NCBI RefSeq assembly: GCF_910592395.1
Contig: NC_088319.1
Location: 4,092,001-4,156,000, forward strand
Reading direction: 5' to 3'
Length of the DNA: 64,000 bases
Source of the DNA: Lineus longissimus
Lineage: Eukaryota > Nemertea > Pilidiophora > Heteronemertea > Lineidae
Shown piece by piece: positions 23,001 through 32,393 of this stretch. How positions within the stretch are numbered: position 1 is the stretch's first letter; the number at the start of each line of letters is the position of its first letter. The translations under genes and the position numbers were made by a program. The notes under the pieces are model-generated. The model saw nothing but the letters and a program-made list of their open reading frames with translations, was not told the origin of the DNA and made no database searches.

Positions 23001-26000
23001 TGGACAATTTTTGACAGCTGCTGCAGTAAACAGGTATAAAAGGGAATTCATTAACCTTTTCAGCATTTCTAGCTATCAAGTTGTCCAGATTTACCCCTCC
23101 ACCGACATAAGTGTACATGTGCAGTAATGCTGTTCTAAAAACTCAAATCACTATCTCACTTGCTATACACTTTCTACTTTTGTCGTCTTCAATTTGGACA
23201 AGTGCTTTGCAAAGCGCTGCCAGTCTTATCTTGTCCCTGGTAGAGGGAACAGCAACATGCAGTTGCACCTCTAAACTTGGACATCCAGTCACATTGTATA
23301 GCAGCAACTTCTTTAAAATCCATGTCCAGGATTGAGAGTAAAATTACTATGCACTGTACTATTGTACATGCACTCATAGGAGTTCCGTCTGGGGGTAATT
23401 GGTAGGTGGACCTGCAGACAGAGACTTCTTCAAACACCGTGTGGTGAAACATTGCATCCTCTTGCGATTAACTACAACTCCCAATTTAACAGTCAGTCAT
23501 ACTTTAACATATTATAGAATCAATTTTCTGGGCAAGGTGTTTCAATCAGTTGGTTTTCAAGTTTCCCCCAGTGACAAGGAAACAATTTTACTATTTGAAC
23601 AAGTCCAAATGCAAAAAGGCATTACAAAATAAGGACAAATTCAAGTTTTCTTTCTTTTTCAACGCGTTATGCCTCCCCCCCAATAAACCCCACCTTGCCA
23701 ACTTGATTCTTGATACATGTAGCTCAGTGGTTTAAGAACCGAACAAGAGCATCTCGTGTTGCATTTGCTGCATTAACATTCAACTGCGTTGCATCTACAA
23801 CTTGATCCTCCATTACCAATGGATCGTCATCTTCATACTCTGCTAATATAGCCCTCCAATTTGGATTGAATCTTTCATTGTGAATTTCACAGACATTGTG
23901 CAAGACACAACATGCGGTAACAATGTGGTGGACATTTTCAAGTTGAAAATCACTCTTTTTCAGCAAACATCTCCATCTGGATTTTAGGCGCCCAAAAGTG
24001 TTCTCAATTGTCATTCGAGCCCGGCTGAGTCTGTAATTGAAACGGTTTTGTGCTGCTGTCAGATGTCCCCTGTGTGCAAACGGTTTCATTAACCACGGTA
24101 ACAAAGGATAGGCTGGATCTCCTATTATGAGAAGGGGTACATTGTGGTTAGCAATAACACGAGGCTGATCAGGAAGCAACTGTCCAGATATGGCCATCTT
24201 GTAAAGGCCAGAATTGGCCAGGATTTTTGCGTCATGTGCACGACCGGCAAAACCAAAGTAAATGTCAATGAATCGATAGTTGAAATCACAGGTCCCCTGC
24301 AACACCACAGAATGATAAAATTTGCGGTTATAGTAATCTGCTGGATTAATATGCGGTGCTTTGATAGGGACATGCATACCATCGATTGCGCCGACACACT
24401 GCGGGAAGCCCCAAGTCCTGTCATAGCCTTGAACAATGCCATTGAGTCTCTCGCCAGTTGGAAATTTGATGTAGATTGGCCTCAAAATTTCGCAAATTGC
24501 CCGACAAGTGTCATGCACTATAGTAGAAACAGTTGAACGACCAAGCCCAAACTTTTGCTCCAGCGATCGGTACTCCATTACCGTGGCCAATTTCCACAGG
24601 GTCACGGCCAAGCGTTCATGATGAGGAACAGGTCGTCGAAGTCGCGTATCCTGCTTCTCAATGTACGGGCTGAGTTGCTCACATATTATCTCGAAAGTAC
24701 CTCGTGACATCCGGAGGTTTTCCCTCCAATCTGATGCCTCCCACAGATCACCGTGGTAAACCTCTTCCCAATAATTGCGAAGGCGACGTTTCGCCCACAT
24801 TCGACGAGGGTTGGCCAGGCCATTATGCATTTCCTGGGCTGCACCAGCCATCACCAAGAACATGATGAAGTTTTGTCTCTGGTTATTCTGGCGTTGTTCA
24901 AAGCGTCTGCGGCGAACCCTGCCCAAATGATGCAACCTTCGCATCCTACGATGTTGCCTCTGTGCTGTAAACTGCAAATGCATCAACAAAATTCTCACGA
25001 ATTGAAGAGAAAAACGATTATGATCCCTGTTTTCATGTCGAAGGTTTATGGCATCCATCTTGGAAAGCATGGAAAGTGACCTTTGACCGCGGGAACTAGT
25101 GCTCCGAACTAGTTAACTGATATATTTATAGATGGCGCGTCGTTAGTACGCATTGAGTGTGGCGCGTTTTAAACCGATTTGAATGCGTATTCGGGCCAGT
25201 GTGACGCGACCGTTCTGAAACTGGATTAACCAATTCGTATTCCGGAGAGCGCTCTACGGAATTCGGTTTCAATTCGCATCCAGTGTGAACACACCATATG
25301 TGCGGCGAAAATCATAGGCTTACCTTGACTGCAGCGGGGACTTTGACCCTTGACTGCGAAGTCCTTTGGTCACCACCACGTAACAGCTCTAATATGGCAT
25401 CAACTTTTTTGTCAATAGCTGACACGCTGTTTTCAATTCTAGACATTCTTACTTCCACCTCTCTCACCCTCTGCCTCTGCGCGTCGAATTTCTCTTTAAC
25501 CTGCAAAATGAGTGGTATGCGATTCACTAGAAAACCTGATCTGAGTAGACAGGTCCAAGTCAGGATGAACACTGCCGGGGGGGGGGGGGGGGGGATAATA
25601 ATTGATTCTATGCTGGTCACATGGCAAATACAGAACACAAAAATGTATATGTACTGGGGATTCCAATAGAGTTTAAAGTGGCACATTCGACCCCTTCCCT
25701 GGATCTCATTGACACAAATCGCGAACAAATCCATTCCATATCTGACACATCAAACTTACAATATAATGGAAACACCCTCATGAGAGTAAGGGGTTCCGAG
25801 AAAGTGTTTTGACCCCCCCCCCCTTTTTACGTCAGCAGTGACCATAATCCGCTGAGAAAATCTTGATGATCCCAAAGAAGGGAAGTAACTTGGCCCTGTC
25901 TATATTGTGTGACACCCTCCCCCCCCCCCCCCCCCCCCCCCGACCACTCGCACACGCCCCCGCTCAGCACTCAGGTCAGGACTAACAACGTTACAGAGTC

Positions 26001-26811
26001 TGTTTCATTCCAACCCAAGTTGATCTGTACTAAATCAGATGTCAGTGCCAGAGAGACACCATTACCAGAGTATCAGTGACATTCTTATCTGCGTGATGTT
26101 GACATGTAAAAAAACTTCCAGTGACCTCTTAATCTAAACAGACTGGGGACACGGCTACATACAGTAGCCTACATTGTGTACAAAGATGCATGCAACAAAG
26201 GCCTGAGCTTTCTTCAAGCAAAAGAGTTTGTTGGTGTGTAGAATCTTTATGATACACAGGGCGCCCCAGAAAAATGTTGGATGCTAAAAAGAGACAATAG
26301 GCGAAAACGGTATAGCCTCCCCATAGTGGAAGGCGAGTCGGGAGGGGGATTAAAACCTAAGCCCCGAAAGCCTATGTATAATAATGATTGTGGTCCTGTG
26401 AAGATACATTTTTGATGCCTAACATATCATAGCAACAAGTAGCCTAATCCGCGCCCTTTAGGCCTAACCTGCCTTAGCAATAGTGTTGAGTAATAGTTTA
26501 AGAGACGAAGAAAAAGAAGAAAAACCCAACAGAACCAGGTCTCCTTAAATACAGATGAAGGATGCTCCCTTCCTCTCACCCCCTCGATCCCTGCCGCCAC
26601 AGTCTTATCGGTGCCCCCAACCATATAGTGGATGTTGAACAAGAAAATGCCTACTTACCCTTTCACCAAATCTTGCCAGAGCGTCGACAACCCTTATTGT
26701 CACAGCATCGTGGAACGACGAGTCATCATCATCATTATCTATTAACGACTCGTCAATAGATTGGTTTGTTGTTGCAGTACTTCTTGGGTTGGAAGCATAA
26801 AAACGAGCCAT
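17073..26811 (-). CDS. C14orf93-like protein, six exons, 278 aa
   Basis: Exons: 26811-26659, 25500-25324, 18587-18520, 18046-17955, 17645-17536, 17309-17073. All junctions are GT-AG, the phases agree, and the total is 837 bp with one stop. Exon 1 is acidic (DNDDDD). Exon 2 encodes a coiled coil (about residues 52-92, REVEVRMSRIENSVSAIDKK). Exons 3-5 contain FKAACNERVTAHLAALV and VACHTYYTSLKKAKKEA, and exons 5-6 the basic KKKRLLRSRQRRLFEAREK followed by MSEEETTDLEG. Order and spacing resemble the C-terminal half of vertebrate C14orf93, from recall; its function is poorly known. Intron 2 (18588-25323) contains the whole Harbinger element. The start lies 164 bp from the divergent CACTA-like gene, so a shared promoter is plausible. 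Confidence 0.7.
19144..21695 (+). CDS. Harbinger-associated Myb/SANT-like DNA-binding protein, six exons, 439 aa
   Basis: Exons: 19144-19627, 19904-19981, 20225-20368, 20608-20685, 20861-21091, 21391-21695. Every intron is GT-AG and phase 1, and the sum is 1320 bp. Residues 8-75 form a Myb_DNA-bind_4/trihelix-type domain (VWARAEILLLLNIW ... KRTPEQCRNKLKSLKSDW). An acidic stretch follows near residues 140-165. A Ser/Lys-rich region and a KKP-rich nuclear-localisation-like segment come next, then a strongly charged coiled coil (HHEKERKEFREEEDRKFQIQ) around residues 275-315. The C-terminus is Gln/Ser-rich. In Harbinger systems this partner binds the transposon ends and carries the transposase into the nucleus; that role is inferred from the family. 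The 3' UTR contains a 304-bp tandem duplication. Confidence 0.85.
21790..22420. repeat. 304-bp tandem duplication in the 3' region of the Myb-like gene
   Basis: 'ctgattgtgagtcttgtagg' followed by 'ttgtgctgaagtgaatgcc' occurs at about 21818 and 22121. Both copies continue through 'aacacaatataaagatgttt', 'agttgatcttatcagaggtt' and 'atgtacatgtactagta'. A possible polyadenylation signal AATAAA follows near 22486. Confidence 0.8.
22430..23723. other. Harbinger internal spacer, no gene recognised
   Basis: Lies between the convergent 3' ends of the two Harbinger genes. Short frames occur on both strands, for example a lysine-rich minus-strand stretch near 22720-22860, without a recognisable domain. 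Confidence 0.45.
23724..25070 (-). CDS. PIF/Harbinger transposase (HARBI1-like), single exon, 448 aa
   Basis: An intact frame of the length expected for animal Harbinger transposases. The first 90 residues are basic and arginine-rich. A helix-turn-helix-type region lies around residues 150-190 (ERLAVTLWKLATVMEYRSLE, GLGRSTVSTIVHD). The DDE_Tnp_4 nuclease core follows, with D230 (CVGAIDGMHV), D318 (IIGDPAYPLLPW) and E356 (TIENTFGRLKSRWRCL) all present. The enzyme would cut and rejoin the element's ends and needs the Myb-like partner encoded at 19144-21695. No lesion is seen, so the source may be recent or still active. The start was chosen as the first ATG (CTTTCC context); the second Met at residue 5 is an alternative. 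Confidence 0.92.
   Translation of the reverse strand: MLSKMDAINLRHENRDHNRFSLQFVRILLMHLQFTAQRQHRRMRRLHHLGRVRRRRFEQRQNNQRQNFIMFLVMAGAAQEMHNGLANPRRMWAKRRLRNYWEEVYHGDLWEASDWRENLRMSRGTFEIICEQLSPYIEKQDTRLRRPVPHHERLAVTLWKLATVMEYRSLEQKFGLGRSTVSTIVHDTCRAICEILRPIYIKFPTGERLNGIVQGYDRTWGFPQCVGAIDGMHVPIKAPHINPADYYNRKFYHSVVLQGTCDFNYRFIDIYFGFAGRAHDAKILANSGLYKMAISGQLLPDQPRVIANHNVPLLIIGDPAYPLLPWLMKPFAHRGHLTAAQNRFNYRLSRARMTIENTFGRLKSRWRCLLKKSDFQLENVHHIVTACCVLHNVCEIHNERFNPNWRAILAEYEDDDPLVMEDQVVDATQLNVNAANATRDALVRFLNH
25575..25595 (+). repeat. Poly-G tract, about 18 G
   Basis: Uninterrupted G run within intron 1 of the C14orf93-like gene. Confidence 0.9.
25919..25941 (+). repeat. Poly-C tract, about 22 C
   Basis: The longest of several mononucleotide C or G runs in the window. 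Others lie near 16820, 25575, 25815, 27283, 27722, 30312, 41867, 51887 and 62366. Confidence 0.9.
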
Positions 26812-26975
26812 TTTATACGAGCGAACAGTAAATTCTTAGTAGAATGGTAGACGAATGGCGCGCTATCCGTTGACACAATTACTAGAGGCCTACTGATTCA
26901 ATTTCCCGCCTAAAAGAAAAGCTCCCGGATGTACGTGCGCCAACGCAGCAACTTTGATAATAAATTAGTTATAAG
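26812..26975. promoter_or_regulatory. Possible bidirectional promoter
   Basis: The 164 bp between the start codons of the C14orf93-like gene (minus) and the CACTA-like gene (plus) must hold the promoter and 5' UTR of both if each start is right. No TATA box or other named element was recognised. Confidence 0.3.
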
Positions 26976-28751
26976 ATGGAAACTGGTGGGAATGCAGCGC
27001 GTGGAAAGCGGCGGCAGTGGGACTGGAAATTGTGTGAATGTTGTGACCAGACCGTCCCCAAAAGTACTTATTACGACCATTTGAAGAGGAGGTAACTTCT
27101 TCAATCGCATGCGGACGAAAATGATGATCTCTCATCGGAGGATGGACAAGAGAATTTGGTAAGTCTGTTGTCTCGGACTCAATACCTTCTCAAACCTGTG
27201 CTTCAGACACAAGACCCACTCCTCTCGGGGAAATACCTAGGACTACACTTGACCATTTAAGACTTATTTTGGTGGCGGGTGGGGGGGGGGGGGGTTCAGA
27301 ACAGAAAAAATGAAGTAGGCCTGTATCCCCGGTGAAAGCTAGAGGTGCTTCAGATCTGACCCATACAGTTATTTGTCTTGCCTGCAGTCGTGTATTTTAC
27401 TGTAATATCATAATTTTATAATTAATGTAGCACCTTAATCACAATACATTACCCTGTGTAGCCGGTAAAGCTCACCCATCTAACATATTTTCTCATAGGA
27501 AGACGTGGCGGCCGACGACGACCAGGCGCTTAGTGGTGAAGCGTCCCAGGGGGAGGCTCCAAGTGATGAGGAACCATCAGGCATTTCTGGAGATGATTCT
27601 TCAGATGAAGAACACCTTTTAATGGCAGGTGACGAGGAGGTACGTCGAAGTTTCCTTTTGCCTCAAACCAAGTAGCCTATACCCCATGCCGCCACTTTAT
27701 CCAATTTTCTTCCCTTTCTCTGCCCCCCCCCCCCCCATCATAATCTATGGTCACTAAATACCAGGATTGACGACTGAAATTGCTACATACTTTTATTGAT
27801 CAGTTTATTAAAGTGCATCCAATTATTTTCAGGATGATGGAACATGGCTTCTAGACGGAGGAGAGAGACATAACGAGGAGTCAGAAGAAGACAACGCTGA
27901 TGATATGGAACGCCTTGAAGAAGGGCCACCAGTAACTGAAAAACGCTGCAGAATTATTAGATTTATTTTATTTCTGATACTTCGGTGGCAATGCTTGTTC
28001 AAACTTTCAAACACAGGCCTTCTTTTGCTGATGCGTGTCCTAAAAGCTGTGTTTGGATATATAGCTGCGGCACTTCATTCAGAAGCTTTGGCTAACCTGG
28101 GAAAGGCATTACCACATACATGGTACAGCATAATGCTCTTATTGGGTATGAAGGATGACTGCTTCATAAAATATGTTGTATGCCGTAAGTGCGGTTCCAT
28201 ATACTCCTATGAGCAAGCAAGTGTTCGGGATGCTGCCGGTCGGCTAAAACCAGGACGGTGTTCATATGTTAAGTTCCCAAATCACAGGAATCGTAACTCA
28301 AGGAAAAAGTGTGGTACTCTATTGATGAAACGTGTGAGGTCTATTCGTCAAGACGCATACCTCAGACCCAAACTAATATACTGCTACAGAAGCATAAAAG
28401 ACAGCTTGCAAGCCTTGATGACTGATTCGGATTTTCTCAAGAACTGTGAACAATGGCGTGAAAATTTTGTTTCTCCGAATAAGTGCCACACGTCTCGACG
28501 ACAGGGGAAACATCATTGAGAAATTGCCGTTTCATGTTGTGGACATTGCTTGGTTCCAATCTCACCCGAATGTTGGACATTTTGGCCGGCCAGTCGAGGT
28601 CTGGCGTCGCACGCTAGAAAACACCAGCGATGATCAGTACATCATGATAGAGAATGTTGCATGCAGATGCGCCCACGCCAATTATAAGGTTGATTTTGGA
28701 GACATCCGTGAGACAGTAAAGGTCTTGGTCCCACTTCTAGGAAAAAATTAA
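26976..28751 (+). pseudogene. CACTA/EnSpm-like transposase remnant: N-terminus joined to C-terminus
   Basis: Exon 1 (26976-27158) has a cysteine pair (LCECCDQTVPKSTYYDH) and then an in-frame TAA at 27093. Exon 2 (27499-27639) is acidic (SGISGDDSSDEEHLL). Exon 3 (from 27833) runs through a hydrophobic segment into KYVVCRKCGSIYSYEQAS, ...KKCGTLLMKRV and FLKNCEQWRENFV, resembling the N-terminal part of large animal CACTA-like transposases. Immediately after, in another frame (about 28485-28751), comes FHVVDIAWFQSHPNVGHFG and ...CRCAHANYKVDFGD, which resembles the extreme C-terminus of the same proteins. The several hundred residues between, including the catalytic core, are missing. I read this as an internal deletion with a frameshifted junction near 28480. 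The family call is from motif recall. Confidence 0.55.
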
Positions 28752-28759
28752 TAGTGGAC

Positions 28760-29056
28760 ATGCATTGGGCGATTTAATTACTATACTAGCTTGAGTAGGG
28801 TCGGTGCCCTTTCAGATGACTGTCCTTTGTGTTTAAATATCTGCCTAAACCTTTTTTCAATGTCATCATTTGTTGACTTACAAGCAATTCGGCTGAGATA
28901 CGGCTGACATGGCCAAACAAGGTTCCATGCAACTCACATCAAGCTAGAAGAAAGGTACATGTATTCTACAAAACTCCGAGGTTACAACATGTACATGCAC
29001 AGGCTCATATAGCCTAAAATCAAGGATCCTTGCCTACATTTACAGTACATGCGCTT
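28760..29056. other. Convergent spacer, no gene recognised
   Basis: Separates the 3' ends of the CACTA-like remnant and the kinase. It contains 'acatgtacatgcacagg' type repeats only. Confidence 0.4.
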
Positions 29057-30233
29057 TTATACAACACGGTCAATCAAATCTAATATCCTAGGTACCGAGG
29101 GCCGATCGGCTACATCCACTTCGGTACATTTTTGGATGATAGTTTTTAATTCTACCGCATTTGCCAGAGTTAGTCCCCTTTGTTTATGGGCTGATAGGAT
29201 CTTGCGGACAAGATATCCAACAGAATAAACATCACTTGCAGTGGACGGAGTGGCTGTTCCTGCAACTACTTCAGGGGCAACCCACGGATATCGTTCTTTG
29301 TACAGGGCCTGATCTGCTATTGACATGGTCTTCTTCTGTGCCTTGCCTTTGCGGCAGCTTTTGCCAAAGTCGATGATCACTATGTTAATACTACCAGCTG
29401 TTTCCTCAATGATTACATTGTCATATTTCAAATCGTTGTGAATAAATCCACAACAGTGAATTTCATTTAGTCCCTTACACACTTGCTCTACCACTGTTTT
29501 CCAGTCAATTTCTGAAATTTGCGGTGTCTTCCCAGATAACACCGAACAAATCGTGGTAGATATGAAATCTATGCCATGGAAAGACGTAATGAGTTTATAT
29601 GGAATTTCATCAAATGAAGCTCCAATCAAATAGGGCAAATGATTCGAGGCCTTAAGGTGTAGCAGTGCGGTTGCCTCCTTCAGCACTTCATGTCGTACGC
29701 GGCGATTGTCCAGACCATCGTGCTTAAAACGTTTCACGGTTACCGTCATGCCTCGGAAAGTCTCTAACGTGCATTCGCCATAAGATCCATGGCCAAGTAT
29801 GGACCCAAGAGGATGCGCCGAGAGCTGTGAAGCACCAATGTACAGTGAAGGTGGCAACTGAAGAGATCTATTCATAGTTTGCATAACACATTCTAACTCC
29901 TTCACCAATCGTTCCTTTTCCAGCCTTTCCCGGCGGTACATGTTTAGGGCAGACCGCAGATTTCTTTTCAAAGAGGCATCTGCGTCACAAGCTTTGTTGT
30001 GGCCATTAATTAGCGATTCTTCCTTGCTTACTCCCTCCTTCATTCCTAGGCCGTAATACCATGTTTTTCGATCGAATCCTGTATTTCTTCTTACCCCTTG
30101 ACCGCCGAATTCTCGCTGTATAAGTCTACCGAGCTCTATCTTGCTAATTATGCCAACTTCATTTTGGTGCATTTCCTGAACTGTCTTGCATGGAACTTTT
30201 GATGATCTCAGTGGAACAAATGTATCTTGTAGC
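29057..30233 (-). CDS. Protein kinase, 3'-terminal exon (at least 371 aa)
   Basis: The exon opens after a TTTCAG acceptor at 30234-30235 in a phase needing two bases from an upstream exon not identified; the first ATG inside is at 30172. Numbering from that Met, residues 1-45 carry a small domain of unknown type (EVGIISKIELGRLIQREFGG). Residues 70-105 form a basic coiled coil. The kinase domain runs from about 122 to 368. It has glycine loop GHGSYG (127-132), VTVKRF with Lys147, HNDLKYDN (245-252), DFG (268-270) and APE (299-301). HRD is replaced by HND but the catalytic Asp is kept, so it is probably active. It looks TKL- or receptor-kinase-like, of unknown substrate. The missing 5' exons leave completeness open. 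Confidence 0.75.
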
Positions 30234-30239
30234 CTGAAA

Positions 30240-32020
30240 GTAGAAATGAGGCGAGTATGCTAATGCACGATAAAAAATTAACTCTTCTGATACATCTCAT
30301 GGATGTGACAAGGATGGGGAGGGGGGGGGGGGTATTGGGGTATTGGAAACAAAAATCTCCTGATTGTGTGCACTTGTGAGGGTTCATCCTCCATTCATCT
30401 ATCCAGACCCCTATAATAGGCCTACTCAAAATTGTGGACAAACCTCTGTGGCTGATACTCAATAATAGTTGTTTGCATGAGCGTCCACTGCACGATATTG
30501 TATTTAACTCAGATACTGAGAAATTGCGTCATTGGGCGATTGTCATATTTTCTTCGGATCATGACGTTTTCCTCACACCAGCACCATGTGGAGGGACCTG
30601 CACCATGTGACAAAAATCTCCAAGATATATCTTGCAACCCTACATGTAGCAGCAGTAGCCTGACATGCATATGACCTACTGTATACACTGATGCCAGCTG
30701 CTGTAGACATATTAAACTGACATGACATATGCTCTACAAGCCTCACATTGCCGTATATATATATTATAAACGCCTAAAAGCTTACTATGCCACTGTCCTT
30801 TTCTGTGTTTCGGAGAGGTAGACGTGGGGTCTAGCTTTTCGACAAGTTTCCATTCTTGTAGACGGCTCCATTTGGCTCAAACCCGGAAGATGAACAACGA
30901 GAATGAAATACTGCAAAATACTGCAAGGTACTCTTGTTCTATTCCCAATCCCATAATTCCGCTTAACCGCATGACACCCACATGACAAAATACAACGAAA
31001 TACCATAGTAGGATAACAGAGTTTTCTTGATTTGTCTTGTGTTAGCATAACAGAGGATATTCTGGTTAGAATACAAAAATACCGTGTTCAGGATAACGGA
31101 GTATTCTGGGTGTTGTCCCTTGTCAGAATAACAATGCATAACTGCGGAATCTAAGTTCCAGAAAAGTGGAGACATCTGGGGATTCAGTACGTGTTTATAA
31201 CAGTATTATCACATTTTCTGCCTGTATTCGAGTCAATCCCAGAATTCCGCTTAACCGAATGTCATCCGCATGAGCGTATACAGCAAAATACTGCCGGGTG
31301 TTCTATGGTTCACACTTCGATGATGGCATTATTGCAGGGAGTGTGAAGCAAACGTTTGGTCACTTCAGCAGCATGACCAGCTGGTAATGAGTCAAAAGCA
31401 TCACGAGATGCATAGCAAAAATATAGAAGCTCGCCCTATTATACATTTGTATATTATTTGGTAACATTATTCTGCGTGGCTTGCTGAGGATCTTAATGGA
31501 CCAGACTAACAAACTCCGAATTCGTGTATTTTATTAGAGAGTTAAATTCAAATAGGCCTACAAATGATAAAATATCATAATTATTTCTTCTGCGCACTGC
31601 TAATAGAAGTGCATGGGGGACCCAGTTTTACAATGTTGAAGATTTTGAAAGCAACTTCTCTACCACGCCCTGAAACTTCGGATTGAGATGACTTGACCTT
31701 AGGAGCCTAAAGTGCTACATGTAGATACTATGTTTATCTATTTGGGTGTCAAACATTAATCGTCGGCTTCCCATTATGCCATAACGTTATGCTAGGATAG
31801 TATTCCATTAGATTTCCTCAGGCATAGCATACCATAGTTATAAATACTGAATACTGACTATGGGATACCAGGAGCACCGTAAATACCATGTAATACTGAT
31901 TCAGTATAACATAATTTGGCATAACACAGTATACTAAAAGAATAACAAGGTATTTACTGAGAATGCTGATCACAGCATAACTACAAATACACAGCATTCT
32001 AACCCGTTTCGTGCAGTGAG
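30240..32020. other. No gene recognised; degenerate 'ggataaca' repeats
   Basis: Upstream exons of the kinase would be expected here, but none was convincingly found. A frame at 30790-30900 ends near a GTAAGC donor, but joining it creates a stop. Stretches at 30990-31150 and 31800-32010 repeat 'ggataacagag', 'gcataacag' and 'gtattctggg' irregularly. Confidence 0.4.
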
Positions 32021-32393
32021 GATACGCTGAAAAACCACCAACAAAGAAAATCACTGCATCATCATCTTAAGACTCATTGGAATACCTTTTTTGATGTTGT
32101 TGACTATATTTCCACTTACAATGTAAAGATCTAGATGAGAGAGAGGTTTCCAGCGAGTTTTGATAGTCTTGCTTAAGACTTTATTCCATTTGAACGCGTC
32201 ATTTAGAGCTGTCAGAGTGGTGGACATCAACGCATGTCACCTTTGAGGTCTAACGTAGCATGCACAGTTTTAAGCAAGATATCTTGCTAGGATGTGAGAT
32301 TTTTCAGCAAGTTTTAAAACATCTTGCAAAAGATTGATTGAAATGCCTCATTCTGATTCAATATTCTACAGGTTCAACTGTTCTTTTAGGTGA

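Larger units (their letters stand above)
18782..25292. mobile_element. PIF/Harbinger DNA transposon, apparently complete, about 6.5 kb
   Basis: The ends carry imperfect inverted repeats: GTGGTCACACTGG at 18782 and the complement of GTGTTCACACTGG ending at 25292. Just inside both ends are clusters of 'aattgaat(t/g)cgaatt' motifs and copies of GTGTGACGCG. The element encodes the two proteins typical of Harbinger, a Myb-like protein on the plus strand and a DDE transposase on the minus strand, arranged to converge. Both frames are free of stops and frameshifts. A clean 3-bp target duplication was not found (flanks GCC and ACC). It lies in intron 2 of the C14orf93-like gene. Confidence 0.8.

Noticed and set aside
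18776-25295. Exact 3-bp target duplication for the Harbinger element
   Set aside because: The flanking triplets are GCC and ACC, and the TIR boundary is uncertain by one or two bases, so no duplication is claimed.
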